Of a stretch of 64,000 nt of DNA, positions 1 through 12,125 are shown piece after piece (positions within the stretch are counted from its first letter, which is position 1; every line of letters begins with the position of its first letter). A program made the translations under genes and the position numbers. The DNA comes from Musa acuminata AAA Group (lineage: Eukaryota; Streptophyta; Magnoliopsida; Zingiberales; Musaceae), in contig NC_088345.1 of NCBI RefSeq assembly GCF_036884655.1, positions 28,960,001 through 29,024,000 of the forward strand. Reading direction: 5' to 3'. The notes under the pieces were generated by a model. The model saw only the letters and a list, made by a program, of their open reading frames with translations. It ran no database searches and had not been told where the DNA came from.

Positions 1-3000
1 CTCTTATTGTAGTTGCCTTTGCCTGGTATAGATATTTGTTACCTAACCTAATCCCTTGCACCCGCTCTTGTTCTTTCAACTCAAGTACTGCTTCCAAACC
101 CGCTCTTGAAACGAAAACGATCTTTTCAACACCACAGCTTGCTGCTTCCTCACCCTCTCTTGCTTCTATTCCTGGGCAACAGGGTTCCTGAAGAAAGGAC
201 TTTACGGTTCCCTTTCCACTCTGGTTTTGGTGACAGGGTTGGTTTAGATCCCTCGGTTAGTGAGTTACCCGCTGCTAGAATACCTCTGGCTAATTTGAAT
301 GAAGAAAGAGCAAACAAGCGTATACTAGATCATTCTTTTATAAGGGTAGGGTACCGATTCGATTGCTAGAGTACAGAGTTTGATAAAGGGTACCGATTGC
401 TAGAGTACAGGATGCAGTACCTTTTGTAGAGTATATGAAAAGTCAGTGGTCTTCTTGCCTTGCTATGGTACAGGAAAGGCTAAGGGTTTAAGGGAAAGAA
501 GATTAGCCATTAGCTCTGTTCAACAGAGAGGTTCATTAAAGGACTCGAACTCCCCGTTAGCGCTTACAAACGGTTGGTTGCACGTTAGGAGCTGGCGCAA
601 CAAGACCTTATCTTACTTAGTGAGTTTCGGAGTCATGTTACTTTCTTCCATATCTGTCTATCTTATCTCGATCTCTTTTATTCTTTCTTATTCCCCCACG
701 TTGACCATATTCTTTTATTCTTTATTATTCCCCCACGTTGCTTGCCAATATTCTATATTTGAATAAGCAATGCAGCTAGTAATTCATTTCTATGCGTTAG
801 CTTACTTCCAAGGTGCCGATATGAGTAAAGTAAACAGTGTTCTGCTCCCGTTACGCGTTAGGCGCTTATTGACTTGTGCGTTAGAGAGGTTTTGTTTATT
901 CCCTTGCCGGGCAGTAACTAAAAGAAAGGGTGGCCTTCTGTCCTCATTATTGAGAATCTAGGGTTCCTAACTCCATTCCAATTGTTAGTTTCGAGAACAA
1001 GCAACATCTTGCACGGAGTTATCTTTACTTGCGCTAGAGGTTATGCATTAGTGAATTTGCCGGAACTATAAACAAGGGCGAAACCCCATAAACAAGCTTT
1101 TGGCAGTAAGGGTTCTCCTATGACTTAAGAGGTGCATACTCCATTCCATTCTTTCAATTGATCAACAACTAGGTTACTCACACTCGGCGCGCAACTCATT
1201 CTTATACTTGTTCCCTTGCTTTCGATCTACCACATCGGCCGAGCAACTAGCTACAGCGGGATTGGACGTCTCTCCATCTCATCACGCTCCCCTACAACTA
1301 GAAAAGGCCGGCGGAAGGAATGCTCAGCTCATCTTTCTTATGTGACCGCAGCGCTCGTTCACCCCTTCGGCTTCTTTCATTCAAAAAGGTCGGTCGGTCG
1401 TTTTTCCTATTCTTATTTGTCAATCTCGTCTTTAAGCGAAGGCATTATTGAACGAAAGAGATGTCTGGTAGGTCAATTGCATTAGGTATGGGATGCAGTA
1501 CCTGTCTTAACCGCAAGTGCATTCGCTATTCGAGGATAGAATAGAACCCGGGCATACGAGCCTGTTACTACTGTTTATCGTCCCGACATCCTTTGCTTTG
1601 ATTCCAAAGTATGTATCTCTTCTTGACTTTGTAAGTGACAAGGGGGGTTACAAACTGTCCACTTTCTTCTCTATGTTACCGTCTCATCCATGAGCGTAGA
1701 TTTCTATAGATGTTGCCGTCTCATCCATGAGATTTCTATAGATTGCTTTTGTGCCGCTCAATCCGTATCCCATTCTTCTGGTATAGTTTAGTTTGATCAC
1801 AGATCGGCAGGTGATCTGTCCTTTCTACCCCTTTAGTCATAAGGCGTGGTCTTACGCTGAGAAAACCATTCCTTGTTTAGGTCCCCACAAAGCAGAATTC
1901 GTAAACTATGCAAAGGCTATGAAAATACTTGCTAATTTATTATAGTCAAAAAAGAAAGAAAAAACCATTAGAAACGCCCTTACGAGGTAATGATGAGTGA
2001 AACTACTGGTGTTGGTATGGAAGTCCGCTGGGTAAACTTACTGCATTCTGATACTATGGTTCCAACCCTGCCCCTTAGCTCTAGAAATACGGTTCCTTAT
2101 CAAGAGATGCTAAAGCCACTTATTGTTGTCTAAGTGGGAAGGAGGGCTTTGGGCAAAGCAAAGAGCAACTCGAAAGTACTTTACTTCAGTCCCTGTACAG
2201 AAAGACGTTACTTCCAGAGTGTATTTCGGAAGGAAATAGTGTACTTCCAGCAAATTCTTGATTTCATAATTAGTGGAAAGAAATGCATTTGGAACCATTG
2301 ATAGACCGTTGAATGAGAATGCTTGAATAGGAATCGTCTTAGCAACTGGCTATAGCCATGAGTCAAAGCGGCTGGGAGAGTGGAGCAAATCTTTCATGAT
2401 AGATGGACGGGACGGATTGGGAATCCCACAGGTAGGCCTTCTGAGCAGTCGGGCCTTGTTATCGACCCATCATTCTTCCCTAAGTCGTAAGAGTCGGCCT
2501 TACTTTATATGTGGGAGCAAGAGATACAGGAATCATCGCTCATAGATGTGAATTGAGAAAGCAAGCCCGAATTCTTTTAAATGGAATTAGGCTCTATAGT
2601 CTGGTCACTGTGCCAGGTAAGTCTTATTGTTATCCGCAAGTGTAGTTTTGACCGCAGGAAGGTTCACTTGGAAAAAGTGCTTATTTGGTTGGGAAAGAGA
2701 GGACGGACTTTGGACTACGAGCCTACCACACCCGAAAACTGGTGGAAGCTGTAGCCTCTTATCTTGTCGCTACCCACTAGAAGAATCCCTTCTATACCAC
2801 TCACAAAGAAACCCAAATCCTTTCCATCAAGATAGATTGAATCGACGACCTATACTTAAGCACAAGGGAATCCAGGGTGAAAAAGCACAGAACATAGGAA
2901 ATGCAATGGGTCTCCGAACGAAGTCTAAGGTAAAGAAAGAAAGGTAGAGTGGGCGGCTTATAGTTGCTCTGCTTGGATTGGCATGGCTGTCCCCTTTGCT

Positions 3001-5020
3001 GGTTGAGGCTCGGCCTTTGACTTTGCTTGCCTCCACTTTTCATGCGTACTAGTCTTGTTTGTTTCGTGGGATTGACTTCTCTTCTAAAGACAGGAATGGT
3101 TTTTCATCTTCCCAGGCACGTAAAACGGTGATTGATTCCTAACTTATGTTCTGCACTTATTTAATAGGTAGGAAGCCTTCACATCTTTTTCTATGAGATG
3201 GGAACTAAGCTAATGCGCCAATTGGGTTTTTACTGGCTTCTCGCTTTATAGGAAGAAGAAATCGATTCTGCGTCGTCGCTTCCCAGATTTGGAAAATTCA
3301 TGAGCCAGCCCGGAAAATCCAAGTTGAACTATCTTCCCCGTCTATCCATCTGAAATGATGAGAAAGACTCGCTCGTTATTAAAGGGGATTCATCAGGTGC
3401 AGGGGTTTGCTTCGGATTCGTATAGGTGATAGGGGAAAGAGCATGTGGTTTTTGTTGACTTCCTTAGAGGATAAGCCAATGAATTGTGTGATTTATTTGA
3501 CTGTTATCGGTAAAGTGGGTAAACTAACAGCTAGTGGCGTGTACAAAAGGTGATCTTGTGCGTCTGTTCGCAGTAGATGAAAAACGCTTGGATTGTGTAA
3601 TAGCTTCGTGCTTAGGTCCCTACTTAATTGATTTTGTTTGATAAATTCCAATAGTGTCCATTGATACCTTAATAGTTTTAGAGGTTTACACACCTTCTCG
3701 GGCCAGTGTAGTGGATTGGATCTTTCCCATTATGACAGTGAAACGATCAATGCCGATTCGAAAGGCAAGGCCGAATACTAATCAAAATCAATCAAATATA
3801 AGGGCGAGTCTTGCTTCTCCAGCTCCACCAGAGCATTTTGAAAGAACGCGCTCGGGAATAAAGCCTAATCAAAGGGGGCAACCAGAAGGATCGTGTCATT
3901 TTACAGGTGCTGCCACGACGGCTTGTTCCTAAACCGCTGCTTGTAGCTCTTGTTCTTCTTCCTTCTAAGAGGTCGATTCAGCTGCTTCAATTACCTCCAT
4001 GGTTAGTCTTAGTATAGCTGGTTCTAATCCTTAAATGTATTCTTTTGGGCGGAGGGATAGCTTCGATCCTGGGTTCAAGGGATGGCTCCATCTCGCCTTA
4101 TTGTCCGGGCAAATCTACATTTTCAGAAGTGAAAGAGGATATGGGATTTTCTCCTTAATTCGAATTGGCTCTGTATCATCTGGAACTCAAAAAGCTTCGG
4201 GGTCTTGATTGAAATGAGAATCCTTATATGGAATTCGAACCGGGCTACCCCATGATCTTGATTTGATCATCATTAGGTGGTGAGAAACCACGCCTTATTA
4301 CGAAAGGGGAGCTTTACGTCCGATCAAGACACCACACCAGTCTGCCCTCTAATCTAATATAGGGTGTTATGGAAGAAATTAGGCACGGAACTCCTGTTTC
4401 CTTCTCTTCTTTACTATGGCTTATCACTAAGGACGGCCAGACTCAAGTCGTAGGGTTACTTGAAGACTTGCTGAGGAGCATAACATGACTTTCCCTCACT
4501 CAACTCCCTTTCCATTACTTGTTTCTGCCGACCTAAACTATGGCTCTCATCTAATCGCTCATCTCCTAAACTCTTCCCTGTCAACTGCTTCATCGCTAAC
4601 ACCCGGGGGCAACTACTACAGTGAACCTCTGCTACTATACCTCTTGCTCATCTATGCTAACTGAACTAGATACTATTATAACTGAATGAGGCTCATCTAA
4701 CTCAATGAATTGATTTTCTACCTGAATGAGGCTCCTAGGCAACTGCCAAGCTACTACTCGGTGCTTTAAGCCTTCTACTTACTCTCGCCTCCTACTTACT
4801 ATATTAATTCACCAAGCAACTACTAATGTATAGCGGTAGTATAGCGGTAGCGACCAAGTAACTACGTCAGTTACGCGGCAGCAACAACAATAATAGTCAT
4901 AACTTTGTCATTACAATCTATGCTTTCGGCGGTAGCGCTGTTCTCTCCCTCTCAATCCGGTCTTTCAAGCCAACAACTCTCTCCAGATATATAAGTGGCA
5001 CAGGACCCAGTTCTAGTTCT

Positions 5021-5094
5021 AGGATAAGAATATAGATCTCGCAAGCAGGAGAAGAATAGGATAAGAATACAGATCTCACAAGCAGGAGAAGAAT
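5021..5094. repeat. 37-bp tandem duplication (two copies)
   Basis: Two adjacent 37-bp copies, 5021-5057 and 5058-5094, begin aggataagaata and end gcaggagaagaat; they differ at two positions. Small tandem duplications of this kind are common in plant mitochondrial intergenic DNA. Confidence 0.85.
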
Positions 5095-5237
5095 CAGCAG
5101 TATTATCTCCAGGAAAGTACTATCAAACAAAAGCATAAGAGTAAGTTCATAGGGTGTTAAAGCCACCAAGCAACTACGCCGACTTTTCTACTTTTTTAAA
5201 TATTTCTCATTTCTTGTTTTTTCTTCCACCCTAAAAG

Positions 5238-5741
5238 ATGGATCGTAGTGTTGCGGTAAATAAGAGACCCATAAGTCCTATCATCCTTACCCATAAGTCC
5301 TATCATCCTATAGAAAGAGAAAGCACGACAAATGACCAAGCCTATATATTGGACATTCCCAGAATTAAGCCCTTGATTGAAGCCCTATGGGGTAGAACAG
5401 CCCCGGAAAAGGTTAGGGCCAGAGTGCGTGCCTCCGTGTATATCTTACGTTCTACTTTCCATGGTCTTTCTTTTGCTAGGAAATTCTTTCAAGGAAAGGG
5501 TTGGTTTGTGGTCTCATCGTGGACTCAATGTTCAATCTTATCTACTTTTGGATACTGTTCAATCGCTGGACTCTGCCTTTACTTTTCAGGGATCTTGATA
5601 AAAAAGAACACACTTTTCACAATCTCATCAAGGCATTATCAAGACAATCTTATTCTAAGCAGAAGGATTCTTTCTTTTATCTACACTACTCTTGGTCTTA
5701 GACAACTTATCCGTACTTTGGAGTGGGATTCCCCGATGTAG
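5238..5741 (+). CDS. Hypothetical 167-residue ORF, longest in the organelle-like block
   Basis: This is the longest open frame in the first 9 kb, starting at an ATG and ending at TAG. I do not recognise the product. The first 25 or so residues include a short direct repeat at the DNA level (5268-5309). Residues 45-75 are basic and rich in Arg, and residues 98-121 form one hydrophobic stretch that could span a membrane. Two other frames are also open here (5377-5598 and 5501-5701), which argues that the openness may be compositional. Plant mitochondria carry many chimeric or plasmid-derived ORFs of this sort, so a relic of one is possible. Expression is unlikely if the block is a NUMT. Low confidence that it encodes a protein. 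Confidence 0.15.
   Translation: MDRSVAVNKRPISPIILTHKSYHPIERESTTNDQAYILDIPRIKPLIEALWGRTAPEKVRARVRASVYILRSTFHGLSFARKFFQGKGWFVVSSWTQCSILSTFGYCSIAGLCLYFSGILIKKNTLFTISSRHYQDNLILSRRILSFIYTTLGLRQLIRTLEWDSPM
5268..5309. repeat. 20-bp direct repeat, two copies 22 bp apart
   Basis: cccataagtcctatcatcct occurs at 5268-5287 and again at 5290-5309, separated by two bases. It lies in the N-terminal part of the hypothetical ORF at 5238. Confidence 0.9.
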
Positions 5742-8700
5742 CTAATAGGTCTGCCATTACTTAATTGAATTCTTGTGCTTGGGGTTTAGTCTTCTCATTT
5801 TCCCCTCTACTCACGAAGACATCAGAGATATTCAATACTCTATTACTTCACTATGTTACTAAGAAAGGAATGATATTTGTTAACTAAGCAGTAATGAAAA
5901 GCCGGAGATTTGGAAGTATGGGCATCTTGAGTAAAGTATCAAAGACAAGGGCATCTGAATAAGCTCTAAATAGTGTAGTTACTATTATCCTTATTTTCAT
6001 TAATAGAAGAGAGATATATTCTGAAGAACAAGAGCAAGTAACGAAATAGAATAAAGAATATAATTAAATGGAATCTAGCGCAATATAGATTATAGTCAAA
6101 ACACTGCACAACACTACTAATCTATTTTATCGCACAATGGCAAACTCTTATTAGCATAAGAGCGAAGTAGAAACGAAACTGTGATTGCGGTGCCTATGTC
6201 TCTGCCCCTAATGCCTATGTCTCTGTCCTTAATGGAATTGGAGAACTTTATACCTTCCTTAATTGAGTTAAGGTATAAAACTACTTGTCAAAGGGGAAGA
6301 AGTGGAGTGGTCTAGTCCAAGCATGAAATTATTAGCTAAGGCTGAGTCAGAGGCAGAGGTACCTGTTCTTGTTTAATACCTAGTGTGAGTCTTCCAGTCT
6401 TGTTGAGGGTGTTGGTCAGGAGTGTCAATTGAGAATAGTTGCCAGCTGCAATCGGGGCTGTAGCCTAGTAACAGACTTCTGGGAATCGGTGGGCTTTTTA
6501 GTTTAGTAAGTCAATTCACCCTATCTTTAGTACCTCTGGTATTATTACTGAAGAGAACTACTTTCAACTACTAGACAAGCAAGTAGGAATTCCGTTATGG
6601 GAGCGGTGTCAGATCCTACTTCCGTTCTCAAAGATTCAATCGGGCAAGCAACAATACTAGAGTGAAGGTATTCCATTCAATAACTCATGCCTAATATCTA
6701 ATATATTATTCGGGAAAGAAATAAGGGTTCAGAGCAGACTAAGGCAAGGGCGGACGACAAGCGTATACTAGTGGAATGGAATTAGCTCAATTACATCGAC
6801 CCTTGTTTCATAAGTAGACAAGCCCAGTTTTATAGGCTTCAAAGGAATTCTTTCGCATCGGCAAGACACGGATAGACAAGCAACGGACCTAGTTTCATAC
6901 ACACTCCAATGGAATTATGACTTAAGTTCTTGCCCCTTTAAGTAGTGCTTTTGAATCAGTAGTTGTTGACAGAGCAGAGAGGTAGCCAAAGTAAGCTGTT
7001 AGAGCAGAGTATTTATAAGTCCGAAAGTGGTAGTCCTGCCCTTATAGTAAGTTCAAGAAAGCTCATTACTTGTTCTGTTGCGGGAAGGGAGTTAACTGGC
7101 TTTGATACAGAAGCTGGAGTAAGAATAGTACTTAAGGTAAGAATTCTCTGATGCTCAGATCAAGGGTATCAATTGAGCAGATCTAAGGGTAAAGATACTG
7201 ATTCGGTGCTTTAATTATGAGTGACTTAGCACAAGTAGGAAAGGAGGAATTACTAAATAAGAGGTGAAGATATGATAGTTTAGGCCCTTAGTGAAGATTA
7301 AGTGCTTGTGTTAAGCAAGTAGTCAATAGAGACACTTTTGAGTCGAGAACACCCAAAAACAGGATAGGAATCTTTCTTTCTTTCTTGGCGCCTTCGCATT
7401 CCTTGATTGATTTCTTTCCCGCTTCGCTTACCTTACCCCGCCTTAACCGAACAAGCAAAAGACTCTAGCTGTAGTGGTTATTAATGAAACAAGGTAATGG
7501 AAATCTTATTCTACGCTAACAGGAAGTGAAGGTCCAGTCAGCAAAGCTAAGGTAAGGTAAAGAAAGCCAAGCATACTCTGGAAGTCAAGTAGAAAGCGTA
7601 ACCTGGAAAGAGAGGAAGCAATGCTATACCTCAAGTATGGAGGAATCCGTTCTTTGGAGGAGTCCGCAGTGTTTTGTTAATTTCTTCTATACAGTATGGA
7701 ACCCTAAATGATTTTCAAGAAGCAGCGGGAATAACCAAACAACTTATTTGAGTGGAGTTTCGAAAGCAAGGCAATAATATAGTACTTGAGCGTGCCCATA
7801 GCGTTGGCTTACTCGAAGGGTGCGCCTATGAGTTTCGTAGTTTAGTAGAGTCATTTTCTTGCAATGTTATATTCAATCATATTCTATTTTTGAACTACTT
7901 CTTTCAAGTCTAGCGGGTGCTCCAGAGATTCTATTTCATTCTGGAACTTCAAGTCCTGTCTTCATCGGCTAAAAGAGTGATCGTTTTCGTATCAGCTAAA
8001 GGGTAAGTTCCATCTTTTCCTGCTTGCTTCTCGCGTAAAGGAGTTGGATAAATTCCTGTTGAAGAATTCTGTTATCGTAGACAACTTGGGCTAAGGGAAA
8101 CTCATAAATACCTATGCTCTTTTGTTACTTCAATCGGAACCATCAAACTCTGTTCGAAAGTAGGGTGCAAGCGGGTATCTCGGCTCGGGCTACTAGCTAC
8201 AATTCTCTACTTCCACAAAAGAATCTCTAGTTTAAGACCTGTCCCCAGTCAAACTCAAGTATCCTAACTCAAGTCCAGCTCGCCTACTAAGGTCAATTAC
8301 CTCTCTATAGTGTGTTTCTCTCTTTGCTAAGGTTAGCTTGTTTGCTTATCTGTCTGTCTAATTGTCCTCTTCTGATCCTATTCTTGACTTGACTTTCTAT
8401 AAAGAGGTACCGAACAAAGCACTTGTCACCAACAACTGACTCGACTAGCAACTACTAGAATGGCATCTGATCTCTCTCTGGTTGGCTTAGCCCTTGCAGC
8501 TTACTTCCTGGATCCCGCTTCACTAGCAGCGTCTACACCTTTTCCTATAGTCCTATAGTAATTCATAGATCGGCGCTCCTAGTAACTTCTTGAAACAAGC
8601 CCAGCCCCTATCCCTAACAAGTATGTAACAGAGCCCAGCCACTATGGTAGTCAATAGGCCCAGAAAGGCATAAAAGTCACTACTCGCAACTACTACAAAA

Positions 8701-9329
8701 GCAAGAACCAGAAGGAACTCCATAAATATCCCCATTCACTTCATGCTTCAAAGCATGCAGTGCAGACCCGCTTCATGATTAAACTAGAGCAGCTTGCTTC
8801 TTCTTCATCTGTTGACTTCTGTACGCGCCAAGCAACTTCAATAAGAACAGGAACAGGGGATGAAACTCCTAATTAAGGGGATGAAACAACAAAAGTAAGC
8901 ATAGAATATCTCTCTTATCTTGGGTTTACAGCCTAAACTACAAGTGAAGTATTCGCCCTGGCAATTAAATCAGTGTCGAGTATTGATTTGATACCTTCAT
9001 TCGACAACTAGAATACCTGAATCCGACTCATCGTTCTCGGTGAAGAAATAAAGGTTATAGTTTAATCCATAGTGAAAAGATCTAATTTAGCACAATGAAA
9101 TAGTTCATTTGACACCCAGGGACAGTAGAGGCGGAACACCCTAAACAAGAGCATGGTTTGAGGATCACTAAAATATTTGATATGTTAACGTATAAAATAT
9201 ATTGAGATCTAGTGAACTACAATGATCGGTGGAAATTTTCTTTGACTCATTTTAGGAATTTAGGATAACGAGGACATTTAGTCCTCCTACTTTATCTGTT
9301 TTGATTAATTAAGTGCTCTGAAAGGGTTG

Positions 9330-9845
9330 ATCGAGGATACTAAATCAGAGTAGTGCAATGAAAGCATGGTGAACCTTATATTTCATTGGTGGTAGAAAAA
9401 TGGAGGATGCAAACAGAGAAGATATTTCATGTACAAAATTGTTCTAATGATCAAAAGATTTCTTTTGCTACCTTATATTGGAGGAAGAGGTTGATTATTA
9501 ATGGCAACAATGAAAAGAATTTTTGGAGATCAAGGACATAAATAGCTAGATTAAGTTTATCAATAAAAATATGATTGAAAATGAATCAGAAAGTGATAAC
9601 AAGAGGGTCAAGACATTTGGATTTGAAATGGGAAGTCACCACAAAAGACTCAATCAGGTGTGAATTGCAAGTTAAATTATAAAACAAGTTTGTGTTTTCG
9701 GGTGATTGGAGTCTATTTTGCTTGTGGAAAGTTGGATCATAAAATAAAAGACTGCCCCTTAAATAAGAAGAAAGAGTCACTGCCTCATAAATCATCAGCC
9801 CAATGTATGCTATCACTGAATATGATTCTAAAACTTCTGAATTAG
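9330..9845 (+). pseudogene. Decayed Ty3/gypsy gag with degenerate zinc knuckle (element A1)
   Basis: Fragments of a gypsy gag can be read in shifting frames. The segment at 9416-9465 translates as EKIFHVQNCSNDQKISFAT, the usual 'EKIF..L.C...QK...AT' capsid signature of Tekay/Del chromoviruses. Near 9712-9755 a knuckle reads ACGKLDHKIKDCP, a CX2CX4HX4C box whose first Cys is replaced by Tyr. Gag packages the element RNA. Frameshifts and stops run throughout, so no protein is expected. It precedes protease and RT remnants in the expected order and ends upstream of a family A LTR, which supports the assignment. Confidence 0.7.
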
Positions 9846-9869
9846 TAGTCGAAGGTATTGTGCATGTTT

Positions 9870-10170
9870 ATGAAAGAATGCAAATATTTGTTTGACTATG
9901 GGTCCCATCTATGATTTGATTCATAATATTTTGCTTATCACTTGGGTATTCAACCTAGACCACCACATTATGTGCTATATGTAAATACGATCATTGGAGA
10001 TTCTTTGATAACGAACTTGAATCTGGTCCTCTTATCTGATTTTTATTGGAGAACTTGAATTTTTTGCAGATTTAGTTCTCCTAGAGATTTGGAGTTTTGA
10101 TATTATACTTGGTATGGATTGGCTATCTTCTTCTCATACCAGTATGGATTGTTATATAACAAATGATCAC
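9870..10170 (+). pseudogene. Decayed gypsy protease region (element A1)
   Basis: Downstream of gag, the sequence retains a degenerate aspartic protease. An approximate 'DYGS' stretch near 9895 sits where the active-site D-S/T-G would be. At 10108-10125 the linker motif LGMDWL, which typically joins gypsy protease to RT, is readable and is followed by an SSSHTSMDCY-like string. Several stops and frameshifts interrupt it. Protease would mature the polyprotein in an active element; this copy is dead. Confidence 0.65.
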
Positions 10171-10289
10171 TTTTTGCATATTTGATCAGTCGATCTTTTA
10201 TTTTGAGAGTATTGGACATGATTTATCTCCTTACCTAATGTATCCCAAGATGACTTGCTTGGATTATGTCCAAACATGACTTTGCTTTT

Positions 10290-10758
10290 GATTTGGTCCT
10301 TGGGATAATCCCAATATCTAAGCCTCTCTACATAATGATATCATTTGAGTAAGTGGAATTAGAAAAGCAACTACGAGGACTATTAAATAAGGATTTTATT
10401 TGGATTAATATTTCATCATGGGGTGCTCCGGTGTTAGTTAAAAAGATGGATGAAACATTGAGGCTTTATATTGATTATAGACAGTTGAATCAGGTGACCA
10501 TAAAAAACGAGTATTCTCTAAAGTGACGACTTGTTTGATTAACTGCAGGGTGCACAAGTATTTTCAAAGATTGATTGAAGGTCGGGTTACCATCTATTGA
10601 TGATCAAGGAGGAGAATATTTCGGTCACTCTTAGATAATTGTGTAATTGTATTGTATTGATGAAATTATTTGAGAGCAAGAGGAGGAAATAAAGAAATCA
10701 TAATCCTCATCTTTTCATCGATTGAGCTATGACCAATTTAGAGGACTAAATTTTTTTT
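10290..10758 (+). pseudogene. Truncated gypsy RT fused to chromodomain tail (element A1)
   Basis: The RT N-terminal signature is clear: [12 protein letters not shown] around 10474-10510, then a 'GAQVFSKID*RSGYH' stretch at 10550-10600. The sequence then jumps directly to the last part of the chromodomain: an EQEEEIKK-like string near 10665-10695 and the segment tttagaggactaaattt (from 10738). That segment recurs beside the intact chromodomain tail at 60915-61100. RT palm, RNase H and integrase core are all absent. The internal deletion therefore joins RT to the C-terminus of integrase. The element is a non-functional chromovirus remnant. Confidence 0.7.
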
Positions 10759-10771
10759 AAGGGGGAGAGAG
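10759..10771 (+). promoter_or_regulatory. Polypurine tract of gypsy element A1
   Basis: aagggggagagag sits directly before the LTR start TGTAATATCC. This is the plus-strand primer site in the reverse-transcription cycle; the equivalent minus-strand tract at about 60891-60905 has the same form. Confidence 0.8.
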
Positions 10772-10974
10772 TGTAATATCCCTTAACTTTAAAAATTATT
10801 AATAAAGATTTATTTATAAATCGGAGGACCTATATGTAAATATAAAAATTTCAAGGACTAAACTGTTAAGTTATAAAAAAAAAAGAAAACAAAAAATTTT
10901 AGTTTTATCCCACCGCCCCCCATGCTCTCTATTTCTCGAGAAACAGAGAGAGGAGCGGTGGGGCGTGGGGAGAA

Positions 10975-11670
10975 GAAGAGAGGAAGAAGAGGGAGAAGAG
11001 AAAAAAAGAAGAAGAAGAAGAGAGGGAAGAGGGAGAGGAAAGAGAGATAGTTGTAGTAGCTAGGGCTGCAGCACCTCTGTTTCGTGTAGGAGGAAACAGA
11101 GGAGTTCATGTGTGGGGTGTCGGGGAGGAGAAGGGAAGAAGAGGAGAAGAAGAGAAGCAGAGGAAGAGAAACAAAAGAAGAAGAGGAGAAGAAGAAAAGA
11201 AGAAGAAGAGGGAAAAGAAGAGAGGAGGAAGAAGAGGGAGAAGAGAAGAATAGAAGAAGAAAAAAAAAAAAAAGAGGGAAGTGGGAGAGAAGCGAGAGGT
11301 GGCAGCAGCTAGGGCTGCAGCACCCCTGTTTCCTGCAGGCAAAAAAAGAGGAGACGAGGTGTGGGGCGTTGGGGAGGAGAAGAAGAAGAAGAGCAAAAAG
11401 AAAAAGAGAAAAAGAAAAAAAAGAAGGATGGCTACGGTATGGGCTGTAGTGAGAAGGTGTGGGGTGTCGGGTAGGAGAAGGGAAGAAGAGGAGAAGAAGA
11501 AGGAGATGAAGGAGAAGAAGAAGAATAGGAAGAGAAGAAGTAGAAGCACCTCTGTTTCCTGCAGGAGGAAACAGAGGAGAGGAGGTGCTGTTCATCGGGG
11601 AGAAGAAGGGGAGGAAGGAGAAGAAGAGAAGAAGAAGAAAGGAAGGAGAAGGAAGAGGAGAAGGGAAAGA
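10975..11670. repeat. Purine-rich (GAA/GAG) expansion with 150-250-bp higher-order copies
   Basis: The plus strand is nearly all A and G, in gaagaagagg-like units. Embedded in it are three or four imperfect copies of a larger module: gctgcagcacctctgtttc, then gaaacagaggag and gtgtggggtgtcgggg. These occur near 11065, 11310, 11455 and 11545, so the tract grew by duplication of larger units as well as by slippage. Confidence 0.85.
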
Positions 11671-11671
11671 A

Positions 11672-12125
11672 GTCTGTGGCTGTGGCTGCTGCGGCTGTGG
11701 CAGCTGCAGCTGTGGTAGGGAAAGAGGAAGAGGAAGGAAAAAGGGAAGGAGAGGAAGAAGAGAAGGGGAAGAAGGGGCTGCGGCTGCGGCGATGGTAGCT
11801 GCAGTTGGAAGAGAAGAAGGAGAGGAAGATGAGCAGGGGAGGAAGAAGAGGCTGCGGCCGTGGCTGAGGCTGCGACTGCAGTAGTGCAGCTAGGAAAGGA
11901 AGAAGAAGAGAAAGGAAAGGGAAAAAAAAAGGGGCTGTGGCCATGATTGCGGCTGCGGTGGTGGCGGTTGCATCTGCGACAACTATGTTTGGGAAAGAAA
12001 AAGTAGGAACGAGAGAAGGGAGGAAGGAAGTAGTGCAGTGGAAGGGGCTGCGGTTGTGACAGCAACTGCGGTCATGGCTACGACTGTGGTAGTGGCAGCG
12101 ACGATGGCTGCGACAGTTGTGTTTG
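11672..12125. repeat. GC-rich triplet tract (ggctgc/gctgtgg) inside LTR A1
   Basis: Runs of ggctgtggctgctgcggctg-type triplets alternate with short gaaggag blocks. All six frames stay open for long distances because of the triplet structure. It is continuous with the purine tract to the left. Confidence 0.8.

Larger units (their letters stand above)
1..9160. other. Organelle-like block, probable NUMT, no recognisable gene
   Basis: This block differs in texture from the rest of the window: mixed base composition, short duplications, many purine-rich snippets, no LTR ends, no retroelement motifs and no long open frame. It resembles the intergenic DNA of monocot mitochondrial genomes, so a nuclear copy of mitochondrial DNA is the best guess. 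I searched by eye for mitochondrial respiratory, ribosomal-protein, rRNA and tRNA genes and found none. The right edge is approximate: gypsy-like coding remnants start near 9330. Short open frames of 60-106 codons scattered here match nothing I recognise. The alternative is an ancient, unclassified nuclear repeat. Confidence 0.45.

Noticed and set aside
4220..4300. Possible organelle tRNA on the minus strand (agcccggttcgaattcc resembles a T-arm)
   Set aside because: No acceptor pairing, D-arm or anticodon stem can be drawn around it.
10858..12065. Several long ORFs of 100-245 codons on both strands
   Set aside because: They lie in purine-rich and triplet repeats, overlap in many frames and read as Ser/Leu/Phe or Arg/Lys/Glu runs. 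Openness is explained by repeat composition.
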